From Alicyclobacillus mali (GTDB lineage Bacteria > Bacillota > Bacilli > Alicyclobacillales > Alicyclobacillaceae), in the NCBI RefSeq assembly GCF_017329565.1, contig NZ_JAFMTT010000002.1: a stretch of DNA of 64,000 bases; one strand, 5' to 3'. The notes below the pieces were generated by a model that did not search any database, was not told the DNA's origin, and saw only the letters and a list, made by a program, of their open reading frames with translations. How positions within the stretch are numbered: the stretch's first letter is position 1; each line of letters opens with the position of its first letter. Of the stretch, positions 40,836-48,909 are shown piece after piece. Both the position numbers and the translations under genes were made by a program.

Positions 40836-42068
40836 GTGCATCCTGGCCTTCGAACGGCCCTCGCCGCGCTCGCCATTTCGTCAGCGCTCGCGGGGTGTGG
40901 GACGGCACCTGCCACGCCCACGCCGCCCCATTCGACAACGCAAGACGACCATCTTCCCGAAGGCGCGTCCCCCGGCGCCCTCGTGGCGTGTGGATCGACG
41001 GAGGTGGCCGAATACACCGCTGGGAATTGGGTGTACTTCCCGGCTTCATCCATTCTAAGCGCGCCGTCCACCCTGTTCGAATCCGTGGACGTGTCCCCGA
41101 CAGGCGAGGTGGCCGCGGTGACGAGTGGATCGCCCGACGCGTCGACGCCCGGGATGTCCTCCGCCAACATGCTCTGGACGTATCGCAAAGGCTGGCACCT
41201 GGTGTCCGTCCGCAACGACACGGACGTTCAGCTGCACACGTTTGGGCCGGACGGCTCGCTGTACGTCGTGCCGGACGACGGCACGCTGGCTGGCATTTGG
41301 AAACAGACGGCGAGCGGCTGGCAGCAGCTGCCCGGCAGCGCGCAACTGGGCTACATCGCCTCTCTGGCGTGGTCGCCGAAGGCCGTGCTCACGGTCGTGT
41401 CGGTGCCACAGAACGGAGCGACCACCGTTTGGCAGTTTGAAGGCGACCACTTTGTCGCTGTGACGAGCGATCACGCCCCATTCGCCGCAGACTCGCTGAC
41501 CGTCGGCTTCGCTCCAAACGGCGATCTCGCCGTCGGCACGAGCGCGCACGGCGTGTGGATTGACGAAGGAGGTCGGTTTGTCCAACCGGGCGGCGTGGCC
41601 TGCCCCGTCACCGACGTGGGACAGTTCGCCTGGTCGCCAAAGGGCGTGCTGACCGTGAGCGGTAAGGCGGGATCGCAAAACGGCCTGTGGCAGTTTTCCG
41701 GCGGACGGTGGCAGCAGGTGCAGGGCGCGGGCCCGAACATCGGAGCGGATAAAATCTACCAGTTCGGCTGGTCGCCCCAAGGCGTGCTGACCGTGAGCGA
41801 CGCCTCCCGGTGCCAAATCTTTGAACTCGTCGACGGGCACTGGACGCCCGTGTGGACCAAGACGCACGCGACGGATCGAAACGCGACGCCGCCGAAATTC
41901 GCGTGGTCACCCACAGGCACGCTTGTGACGAGCGGTGGCGATCTCGGCGGGCTCTGGGAGCTCACCCCACGAGGCAACTGGACGGAAATTGGCGGCAAGT
42001 CCTCCCCGTTCGCTGGCGAGGTGGGCGTGAGCTTCACCTTCGCGCCGACGCGGTTTGTTCACGCGTGA
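40836..42068 (+). CDS. Lipoprotein with repeated WSPxGVLTV blades
   Basis: A 410-residue lipoprotein: signal peptide with ALAGC near residue 20, then a beta-rich body with recurring units: WSPKAVLTVVSV, WSPKGVLTVSG, WSPQGVLTVSD and WSPTGTLVTSG, each about 48 residues apart and each with a following GLWQ or WE strand. This fits a six-bladed beta-propeller or Kelch/WD-like solenoid on the outer surface. GTG at 40836 follows GAGGTG by six bases. Ligand unknown; no enzyme motif. Confidence 0.7.
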   Translation: MHPGLRTALAALAISSALAGCGTAPATPTPPHSTTQDDHLPEGASPGALVACGSTEVAEYTAGNWVYFPASSILSAPSTLFESVDVSPTGEVAAVTSGSPDASTPGMSSANMLWTYRKGWHLVSVRNDTDVQLHTFGPDGSLYVVPDDGTLAGIWKQTASGWQQLPGSAQLGYIASLAWSPKAVLTVVSVPQNGATTVWQFEGDHFVAVTSDHAPFAADSLTVGFAPNGDLAVGTSAHGVWIDEGGRFVQPGGVACPVTDVGQFAWSPKGVLTVSGKAGSQNGLWQFSGGRWQQVQGAGPNIGADKIYQFGWSPQGVLTVSDASRCQIFELVDGHWTPVWTKTHATDRNATPPKFAWSPTGTLVTSGGDLGGLWELTPRGNWTEIGGKSSPFAGEVGVSFTFAPTRFVHA

Positions 42069-42143
42069 GCAGAGGATTTCGCGGGCCGGATGGCGAATTG
42101 ATGTGGCAACGCTTCAATTGAGCACAAAGGATGATGACGCACT

Positions 42144-44543
42144 TTGCAGCCGGTTCCGCAGACGTACATTCCGACGCTCGTAATCCTCTCCTACGTCGTC
42201 GCGTCCCTCGCCGCGTACGCCTCGCTCGACCTCGGCCGCCGCGTGCTGGAGACCAGGGCGAATCGCCAGCTCGTCTGGGTCGTGCTCGGGGGCGTCGCGA
42301 TGGGTATCGGCATTTGGTCCATGCACTTTGTGGCCATGCTGGCGCTGATGCTCCCTGCGCAGATGACATACAACTGGGCAGTCGTCGCCCTGTCGCTCCT
42401 CTTCGCCATGGCGGGCCCAGGGGCCGCGCTTTACGTGGTGGCGAGATCCGCCTCGACTGCGAAACTGGCGTACGGGGCCCTGCTGATGGGCGCGGGCATC
42501 GTCTTCATGCACTACACGGGGATGGCCGCCATGTCGGTGCAGGGCGGCAGCTTCTATTACCGTCCAGCTCCCTTTATTCTTTCGGTCGTGATCGCCATCG
42601 TCGCATCGTACGTGGCGCTTTGGCTGTCGTTCCGGCTGGCCACGGCGCGGGGATGGCTCGCGCAGATGGCAAAAGTCGCGTGTGCTCTCGTGATGGGCGT
42701 CGCCATCGCGGGCATGCATTACACCGGGATGTGGGCGACCGTGTTCGTACTGCCCACGCATCGGTCGGAGGCGCCCATGGCATACAACGGCCCGCTGGCG
42801 CTCGTGGTGACCGTCTTCAGCGCGTTCATCCTGCTCGCCGCCATGGCGACGGTGATGCTCGACCGGCGCCTGCAAGCGGACAGGCGGAGATTTCGGCTGG
42901 CGGACGAGCGGTTCCGCTCGCTCTACACGCACCATTCGGACGCCATCTTCACCCTCGACGCGCGGGGGGAGATTGTCGACCAGAACCCCCGCGCACAGAA
43001 ACTTGTGCCTGAGCGAGAACTCCAGACATCGGCCCGCGCATTCGCGCGGATGATCGACAGGCGGGATCGGCCGCGGGTGTTTGCCGACTACCGGCGAGCG
43101 CTCGGGGGCAACACCACCAACGGAGAGTTTGTGCTCCGGACGGGAGAAAAGGCGCTGCACATGAGCGCCACGCACATCCCCATCGTGCTCGACGACGAGA
43201 TCGAAGGTGTGTTTCTGGTCGCACGAGACGTGACGGCCGAAAAAGCAGTGGCTGAGCGCATGAACTACCTCGCCTTTCACGACACCCTGACGCAGCTCGC
43301 CAACAGGCGCCACTTCGAGACGCGCGTGGATGCGTTCATCCGCGGCGCCCGCCCTGACGACGAGATGCAGATCCTGTTTGTCGATCTCGACCGTTTCAAA
43401 TCGGTGAACGACACGCTTGGACACGAGTTTGGAGACAAGCTGCTTCAGGAAGTCGCCCGCATCCTGACGGAGGTGGCCGGCGAGGACGCGCTCGTGGCGC
43501 GCATGGGTGGCGACGAATTCACCATCACGCTGTTCCGCCAGCCGATGGAACGCGCCATCGCCGTCGCAGACGCCATTCTGAACCGCCTGCGCAAGCCCGT
43601 GCGGGTGGAGGACCGCCCGCTCTACATGACGGCGAGCCTAGGCATCGCGAGCTTTCCCCGACACGGAGCGACGCGCGACATGTTGCTGCGGCACGCGGAT
43701 CTCGCCATGTACACGGCTAAAGCCGAGGGACGAAGCACCTATCGCCTGTTTGAGGAGCGAGCTGCTGCGAGCGCGAAAAGTCGGCTGGAACTCGAACAGA
43801 AGCTGCGCACGGCGGCCCAGCGCGGAGACTTCGAGATCCATTACCAGCCGAAGATCGATATGCGCGCGAGATCCGTCGTGGGCGTGGAGGCGTTGCTTCG
43901 CTGGCGCGGGCCGAACGGCGAATACGTGCCGCCGAGCGAATTCATCCCCATCGCCGAGGAAACGGGGCTCATCGCCCCCATCGGCGAGTGGTGCCTGCGC
44001 AACGCGTGCCGTCAGGCGAAAGCGTGGCTCAACGCGGGCCGCCCGCTGAGAGTTGCCGTCAACCTCTCGCCATATCAGGTGCTCACCGATGGCTTCCTCG
44101 ACGTGGTGCGTGAAGTCCTTGAGGAGACCGCGCTTCCAGCGCAGTACCTCGAAATTGAAGTCACGGAGAGCGCGATGATGGACGCCGAGCGGGCCGAACG
44201 GTTTCTCGCCGGATGCCAGGCGCTCGGCATCGAGGTGTCGCTCGACGACTTCGGCACCGGCTACAGCTCGCTCAGCCGCCTGACGCACCTGCCACTCAAC
44301 GTGGTGAAGATCGATCGCGCCTTCACACAGCGCGCGGTGGATGGCGGTCGGGCGCGAGCACTCGTGGCGAGCATCGTGGACATCGCGCACAACCTCGGCA
44401 TGCGATGTGTCGCGGAGGGGATCGAGACGAAGGAACAGTTGTCCGTCTTCGAGGCGCTCGGATGCGACGAGGCGCAGGGATTCTACTTCGCCCGCCCCGT
44501 CCCCCCATCCGATCTCGAAGCGCTCTCGATCACGGCAGGGTAA
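42144..44543 (+). CDS. MHYT-PAS-GGDEF-EAL signalling protein
   Basis: A 799-residue membrane protein for cyclic di-GMP turnover. Seven helices at the N-terminus carry MHYT motifs (WSMHFVAML, VFMHYTGMAAM, GMHYTGMWAT), thought to bind copper or sense small gases. A PAS domain (about 255-370) precedes GGDEF (intact RMGGDEF near 453, with LFVDLDRFKSVND) and EAL (intact GVEALLRW near 581, with ESAMMD and DDFGTGYSSL). Both domains look active by motif. TTG at 42144 with AAAGGA upstream; the spacing is 12 bases, so the start is uncertain. Confidence 0.92.
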   Translation: MQPVPQTYIPTLVILSYVVASLAAYASLDLGRRVLETRANRQLVWVVLGGVAMGIGIWSMHFVAMLALMLPAQMTYNWAVVALSLLFAMAGPGAALYVVARSASTAKLAYGALLMGAGIVFMHYTGMAAMSVQGGSFYYRPAPFILSVVIAIVASYVALWLSFRLATARGWLAQMAKVACALVMGVAIAGMHYTGMWATVFVLPTHRSEAPMAYNGPLALVVTVFSAFILLAAMATVMLDRRLQADRRRFRLADERFRSLYTHHSDAIFTLDARGEIVDQNPRAQKLVPERELQTSARAFARMIDRRDRPRVFADYRRALGGNTTNGEFVLRTGEKALHMSATHIPIVLDDEIEGVFLVARDVTAEKAVAERMNYLAFHDTLTQLANRRHFETRVDAFIRGARPDDEMQILFVDLDRFKSVNDTLGHEFGDKLLQEVARILTEVAGEDALVARMGGDEFTITLFRQPMERAIAVADAILNRLRKPVRVEDRPLYMTASLGIASFPRHGATRDMLLRHADLAMYTAKAEGRSTYRLFEERAAASAKSRLELEQKLRTAAQRGDFEIHYQPKIDMRARSVVGVEALLRWRGPNGEYVPPSEFIPIAEETGLIAPIGEWCLRNACRQAKAWLNAGRPLRVAVNLSPYQVLTDGFLDVVREVLEETALPAQYLEIEVTESAMMDAERAERFLAGCQALGIEVSLDDFGTGYSSLSRLTHLPLNVVKIDRAFTQRAVDGGRARALVASIVDIAHNLGMRCVAEGIETKEQLSVFEALGCDEAQGFYFARPVPPSDLEALSITAG

Positions 44544-44586
44544 GAGGTGAGACGATGGAGAGGGGATTTCGAGTCGCGCCATCTGC

Positions 44587-44730
44587 GTGGCGGCGCTTAA
44601 GCACAGTTGCGACGTGATGGCGGAGAAGCCGTTCGCCCCCACCCGCGCGGATGCCGACGCCATTCTCGACGCCGTGGCGCGATCCGGCAGGCGCCAGATC
44701 GTGATGCAGAATCGAGCAACGTCGAAAGCG
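44587..44730 (+). pseudogene. Remnant of a Gfo/Idh/MocA oxidoreductase
   Basis: Residues reading VAALKHSCDVMAEKPF and APTRADADAILDAVARSGRR match the NAD-domain end of this family, including the EKP signature, but no N-terminal fold precedes it and the frame becomes unlike the family after QIVMQN. There is no usable start. It lies in the 250-base gap after the GGDEF-EAL gene, overlapping nothing functional. Interpreted as a decayed fragment. Confidence 0.55.
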
Positions 44731-44793
44731 CGGCCATCCGAGCCGCCGTCCGTGTCGCCGACGGCAGCCCGGCTGCGCGGCGCCTCTGCTGAC

Positions 44794-46059
44794 TCAAAGT
44801 TGAATCGGTTCGCTCGCCACTTGGCCGCCTCGGCGGAGACGGATGGGAGCGGTTTCACGGATGAAGAACGCTATGATGCCGCTTACAAAAGCGCCCGCTG
44901 CCGCAATCCACATGGGTGCCGGCAGCCCGAAGTGATCGGCGGCCACGCCTGCGACGGTGGGCATCACGGCGCCGCCGACTAGCTCTCCCACCATCTGGAC
45001 CAGGCCCACCGCGGTGCCGACGTATTTCGGCGACAGCGACTCGCCCGGGATGACCACCATGAACAGCGGGAAACACGCCTGCCCAGCGCAGGTGAGAAAG
45101 CCAAGCACGCACATCAGCGCGACTGAGCCGTGCACGAAGATGAGCACGAGCGGGGACAGCACGGCGATGAAGGAGAACAACACCAGCGTCGGCCGACGGC
45201 CCCACTTGTCGGAAATGTACGGCCCCATGAAACCCCAAAAGAACGTCCCCAGCCCCATGGCGGCTGAGATGAGCCCCATCTGCTCGCCCGTATAGTGGTC
45301 ATACTCGACGAGGAACGTCGGCGCGAACGAGGTGAACGCAAAGAGCCAGGTCATCATCAGGATGGCGATAAACAGCGTGAACCAGATGTTCCACGTCCGG
45401 AACACCACCGGGAAGTCCTCTTTGCGCAGGCGGTGTTCGCTCTTCGCAAGCTCCTCCTTGGACATGCGCTTGTTGGGCTCTCGCATGAAGAAGAGCAGCA
45501 CGAAGAACATGATGAGACCCGGGATTCCCGCGACGTAAAAACCTGCATGCCAAGAGTAGTTCGTGGCCGCCCAGGTGAGAATCAGTGGTCCGAACGTCGA
45601 GCCGATGAGTCCCAGCGCGCTCTGGACGAAGCCCATGTTAAAGCCGCGCCTCGCCTCCGTCGAGTCGGCCATCACGGCGGCCTGCGCGATAGGCAATACC
45701 GGGCCCTCCGACACACCCATCAGGGCTCGAATCCCAAGCATTTGCCCGAAATTCTTCGCGAGCCCCGTGAGGAAGGAGAGCAGCGAAAAGGCCAAGGTGA
45801 TGGGAACCAGCACGTTCTTGCGCGATCCCAGAAAGTCCGAAATTGTCCCAAAGAAGAAACCCGACAAAGCCCAACAAATCGCGAGAACCGACACAATTAA
45901 GCCGAGCTGCGCGTTATTCAGCTTCAGATCCGGCGCCAAATACGGGAACAAGTAAACGACGCTGAGCCGCTCCATGAAGACAAAACCGAACGTGAAAAAC
46001 ATCATCAGGACGACGCCGTTCTCGTACCGCCAAAACGGCTTCTGCGGTCCTTGATCCAT
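44794..46059 (-). CDS. MFS transporter, ACS/organic-anion type
   Basis: A 421-residue 12-helix major facilitator. FTFGFVFMERLSVVYLFPYL, GTISDFLGSRKNVLVPI and GVSEGPVLPIAQAAVMADS resemble the anion:cation symporter branch that takes up organic acids or sugar acids. ATG at 46059. The promoter and a GntR-type operator candidate are upstream, so uptake may be regulated by an organic acid; no regulator gene is adjacent. Substrate unknown. Confidence 0.85.
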   Translation of the reverse strand: MDQGPQKPFWRYENGVVLMMFFTFGFVFMERLSVVYLFPYLAPDLKLNNAQLGLIVSVLAICWALSGFFFGTISDFLGSRKNVLVPITLAFSLLSFLTGLAKNFGQMLGIRALMGVSEGPVLPIAQAAVMADSTEARRGFNMGFVQSALGLIGSTFGPLILTWAATNYSWHAGFYVAGIPGLIMFFVLLFFMREPNKRMSKEELAKSEHRLRKEDFPVVFRTWNIWFTLFIAILMMTWLFAFTSFAPTFLVEYDHYTGEQMGLISAAMGLGTFFWGFMGPYISDKWGRRPTLVLFSFIAVLSPLVLIFVHGSVALMCVLGFLTCAGQACFPLFMVVIPGESLSPKYVGTAVGLVQMVGELVGGAVMPTVAGVAADHFGLPAPMWIAAAGAFVSGIIAFFIRETAPIRLRRGGQVASEPIQL

Positions 46060-46267
46060 GCTCGGATGTCACCCTTCCCTTGAATTGTCGACACGTTTGT
46101 ATGGCACACATGCGTCAGCCAGAGTGTTTGCAACCGATTTCATAAAGTCCAGTCCGGCTCCACGACCTCCCTTCCGAGGAGCGTCCACCTCGCTGCCATC
46201 GAAACTACCCGAGCCCCGCAGACGGATCAACGCCCGTATTCCTGCATGCGGAACGCAACCTAATAAA

Positions 46268-46278
46268 TCGTCTGACAA
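46268..46278. promoter_or_regulatory. GntR/FadR-type operator candidate
   Basis: TCGTCTGACAA, on the other strand TTGTCAGACGA, an exact match to the TNGTNNNACNA pattern used by FadR-group GntR regulators. It lies just downstream of the -10 box, where binding would block transcription. Confidence 0.45.
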
Positions 46279-46287
46279 TGTGATCAA

Positions 46288-46316
46288 ACAATAGAGCATG
46301 ACAATTAAGAAGTCAA
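46288..46316 (-). promoter_or_regulatory. Promoter of the MFS gene
   Basis: Minus strand: -35 TTGACT (46311-46316), 17-base spacer, -10 TATTGT (46288-46293). Leads the MFS gene starting at 46059, with a leader of over 200 bases. Confidence 0.65.
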
Positions 46317-46335
46317 TCTTGTATGCTCCTAAACA

Positions 46336-46362
46336 CAAAAAGAGAACCCGCGTTGCGGGCTC
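46336..46362 (-). terminator. Rho-independent terminator
   Basis: On the minus strand GAGCCCGC, AAC loop, GCGGGTTC, then TCTTTTTG. Follows the small membrane gene 46395-46640. Partly repeated at the right edge of the window. Confidence 0.8.
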
Positions 46363-46394
46363 CCACAGAGCAGCCGGCCCTTGCGGCGTTCGAG

Positions 46395-46640
46395 CTACCG
46401 CCACGTCCGCCAGTCTTTCCAGGCCATGCGGACGAACATAGCCGTCGCTCCGACGGCCGAAAGCGTGCCGACTGCCACCGCGGCTGCCAACCACACGCCC
46501 CACGGGTTCACCACCTGTCCGCCTAGGATGCCCGCGTTCGCGTATGCCGCCAGCACGTACTGTTCGGCAAAGGCCCAAACCAAGATGACCGAAACGAGAA
46601 AGAGTGCAACGCATCCCGCAGTGAACCACTTGCCGCGCAT
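46395..46640 (-). CDS. Small two-helix membrane protein
   Basis: An 81-residue membrane protein with two hydrophobic segments (WFTAGCVALFLVSVILVWAFA and VWLAAAVAVGTLSAVGATAMFV). ATG at 46640 with AGGAGG upstream by eight bases. Runs in the same direction as pit but has its own terminator and is separated from pit by another. Unknown family. Confidence 0.6.
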   Translation of the reverse strand: MRGKWFTAGCVALFLVSVILVWAFAEQYVLAAYANAGILGGQVVNPWGVWLAAAVAVGTLSAVGATAMFVRMAWKDWRTWR

Positions 46641-46734
46641 CGACCTCCACCTCCTGTGAAGGAGACGATCGCGCGGGCCGAATTGTTTCACTCGGCTGAC
46701 ATCGGACGCTGGAGCTGCGCCGCACTCGCCATTG

Positions 46735-46763
46735 AAAAGGACAAGCCTACAAACGGCTTGTCC
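46735..46763 (-). terminator. Terminator of the pit operon
   Basis: Minus strand GGACAAGCC, loop GTTTGTA, GGCTTGTCC then TTTTC. Ten bases past the pit stop. Confidence 0.85.
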
Positions 46764-46772
46764 TCGGCCCCG

Positions 46773-47756
46773 TCAGAGGAGCACCAGCTTGGTGAGACCT
46801 GCCGCGATGAGTCCGGCCATAGGGATGGTCACGAGCCACGCGACGAGGATCCGCCCTGCCACGTTCCAGTGCACCCCCTGCGGGCGCTTGGCCGCACCCG
46901 ATCCCATGATGGCCGACGAGATGACGTGTGTCGAACTCACGGGCAATTTGAACAAAGTGAAACCGAAGATGATGATGGAACTGGTCAGATCGGACGCAAA
47001 CCCATTGATGGGCTCAATTTTAATGATCTTCGACCCCACCGTCTTGATGATCCGCCAGCCGCCGGAGGCCGTCCCGAGGCCCATGGCAACGGCACAGAGC
47101 GTCTTCACCCAGAAGGGGATATGCATCGTGTGCTGATACCCTCCTGCGATGAGCGCGAAGGTGATGACACCCATCGTTTTCTGAGAATCATTTGTGCCGT
47201 GCATGAACGCCTGCGCTGCCGCCGAAAAACACTGCAGGACACGAAACACGCGGTTCACCCTGTGCGGCGAGCGCCAGCCAAACGCCCCCCGGAACAGCCA
47301 CATGATGGCAAACCCCAGCACAAAAGCGCAGATGGGTGACGTGATGAGGGCCTCGATGATCGAAGTGAACCCGGCGAGATCGACCGCATGAAATCCCGCT
47401 GCGCCGATCACGGCCCCTGTCAGCCCGCCGATGAGCGCGTGCGAGGAAGAGCTCGGAATTCCAAAATACCATGTGAACAAGTTCCAGAAGATCGCGGCCA
47501 CGAGTGCACACAGGACCACAATGGTCCCATGCGGGATCTTCAGCGGATCGGCGATTTTGCCGCCGATGGTCTTGGCCACGCCCGTGAAGGTCATGGCACC
47601 AATCAGATTCATCACACCAGCCAACAGCACGGCGGCCCTGGGCGACAGCGCTCGCGTCGAGACGCTTGTCGCAATGGCGTTCGCGGTGTCGTGAAATCCA
47701 TTTGTGAAGTCGAACACCAATCCCAATAACACGATGAGCACGATAACAACCAACAT
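46773..47756 (-). CDS. pit: Pit-type inorganic phosphate transporter
   Basis: A 327-residue low-affinity phosphate permease, driven by protons or cations. The two inverted repeats contain FTNGFHDTANAIATSVSTRAL and AQAFMHGTNDSQKTMGV, the GANDVAN-type motifs, with a helix-rich body. ATG at 47756 with GAGGTG upstream. Cotranscribed with the DUF47 gene twelve bases upstream, whose product regulates it. Confidence 0.94.
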   Translation of the reverse strand: MLVVIVLIVLLGLVFDFTNGFHDTANAIATSVSTRALSPRAAVLLAGVMNLIGAMTFTGVAKTIGGKIADPLKIPHGTIVVLCALVAAIFWNLFTWYFGIPSSSSHALIGGLTGAVIGAAGFHAVDLAGFTSIIEALITSPICAFVLGFAIMWLFRGAFGWRSPHRVNRVFRVLQCFSAAAQAFMHGTNDSQKTMGVITFALIAGGYQHTMHIPFWVKTLCAVAMGLGTASGGWRIIKTVGSKIIKIEPINGFASDLTSSIIIFGFTLFKLPVSSTHVISSAIMGSGAAKRPQGVHWNVAGRILVAWLVTIPMAGLIAAGLTKLVLL

Positions 47757-47767
47757 GCGGACGCACC

Positions 47768-48379
47768 TCAGGCGTTTTTCAGGATCACGGACTCGAGCAC
47801 GTCCGCCACATCTTCACAGCGATCCGTCACGCTCTCAAGAATCTCGTAGATCTCCTTGAGCTTAATGAGTTCAATGGCGTCCTTGCTCTCGGCGAACAGC
47901 GACCGAAGCGCGGCGTGCAGCAGCTGATCTCCGTGCTTTTCCAGCACGTTCAATTCCTTGACGTGATCGCGAATTTGGAGCAGCTTGCGCTCGTTCAGCT
48001 TGCGGATGGCTTCCTGAATTTCCTTCGCACTGCGATGGATGTCTTTCGCAAACTCGATCATCGTCGGCGTCGATCCCGTCACGTCATACAGCGTGAACCG
48101 CACGCTACAGGCGTGAATGCCGTCAATGATGTCGTCGAGCGTCGTGGCGAGCGTGACGTAGTCTTCACGCTCAAGCGGCGTGATGTACGTGTTGTTGAGG
48201 AGCGAGATGAGTTTGGAAATCAGTTCGTCGCCCTTGTCCTCGTAGGTTTTCATTCGGCTTGCGAGGGCTCCGAAGTCGCCCCCCTGTTCCAGCTCTCGCT
48301 GGAACGTCTCGGTCGCCTGCGCGATGTTCTCCGCGATTTCGACCAGAAACGCAAACAACTGATCACTGCGCTTCGACAC
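47768..48379 (-). CDS. DUF47/PhoU-like Pit accessory protein
   Basis: A 203-residue helical protein of the DUF47 family (Pit accessory protein), found beside Pit transporters and related to PhoU. Coiled-coil stretches are DVADVLESV and EIQEAIRKLNERKLLQI, and the conserved EDKGDELISKLISLLNNTYITPLEREDYV. GTG at 48379 with GGGGGATG upstream. First gene of the operon, behind a PhoP-box array. Confidence 0.92.
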   Translation of the reverse strand: MSKRSDQLFAFLVEIAENIAQATETFQRELEQGGDFGALASRMKTYEDKGDELISKLISLLNNTYITPLEREDYVTLATTLDDIIDGIHACSVRFTLYDVTGSTPTMIEFAKDIHRSAKEIQEAIRKLNERKLLQIRDHVKELNVLEKHGDQLLHAALRSLFAESKDAIELIKLKEIYEILESVTDRCEDVADVLESVILKNA

Positions 48380-48403
48380 GGCTCATCCCCCATTGAATCG
48401 AAT

Positions 48404-48464
48404 CGTTAAGAAACTACATGATTCGCGTAAAGATGTCGTGTTGGTTTTGTTAAGTTTCCGTAAA
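48404..48464 (-). promoter_or_regulatory. PhoP-box array of the pit operon
   Basis: Read on the minus strand: TTTACG-GAAAC-TTAACA-AAACC-AACACG-ACATC-TTTACG, four hexamers 11 bases apart, followed 22 bases on by TTAACG (a skipped position between). Consensus of Bacillus PhoP is TT(A/T/C)A(C/T)A repeated every 11 bases. It starts 25 bases ahead of the first gene, so the operon is a probable phosphate-starvation target. Confidence 0.75.
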
Positions 48465-48656
48465 CGCATGACCAAGTTCGACAATGTTCGGGACTTGGAC
48501 ACAATGGTGCCGAGCGGCTCTCTCAGAAGTGTGCCCTGTTTGAGGACGAACCGCACGTGCGCTTGCCGCATTTCATCAGCAGGGAACCAATGTGTGGGCA
48601 GATCTATCCGCATGATTTGGGGACATTGAGGCACGTTAATCGCGAGGTGGTTGACG

Positions 48657-48878
48657 ATGTCTCGACATCATCGAGCGCACATGACCCGCCAAGCGGATGG
48701 TCGCTGGGGATGGCCTGTCGTCGGAGGTATTGGTGTGGGCCTCGGGGCTACGCTCTTGTGCATCCCGCAAAGCCGCAACGCCATGTTCCACGCAGTCGAG
48801 CGGTTGTTCGATCCGTCGAAGAACCCGGGAATGGCGCGCCGCCCATCCATCCACGGCAACAGCCCCTACGGGCCTTGA
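48657..48878 (+). CDS. Small hypothetical protein, 73 aa
   Basis: A basic 73-residue protein with one hydrophobic segment (VVGGIGVGLGATLLCI) and a C-terminal MFHAVERLFDPSKNPGM. ATG at 48657 follows GAGGTGG by six bases. No family. It is divergent from the pit operon and converges on the ROK gene end. Confidence 0.5.
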   Translation: MSRHHRAHMTRQADGRWGWPVVGGIGVGLGATLLCIPQSRNAMFHAVERLFDPSKNPGMARRPSIHGNSPYGP

Positions 48879-48909
48879 CATCCCATCGGGCCGCGCGGCG
48901 GGCGCGGCC

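Larger units (their letters stand above)
46060..46394. other. Intergenic region: promoter, operator and terminator
   Basis: A 335-base gap. It holds the MFS promoter and GntR-like operator (46268-46316) and the terminator of the small membrane gene (46336-46362). The remaining sequence shows nothing recognised. Confidence 0.6.

Noticed and set aside
46336..46362. Similarity with the right-edge sequence as a CRISPR repeat
   Set aside because: The two are hairpin plus T-run terminators, occur once each and have no spacer pattern.
48383..48634. Frames of about 80 residues on both strands upstream of the pit operon
   Set aside because: They overlap the PhoP-box region, lack ribosome sites and show no protein-like pattern.
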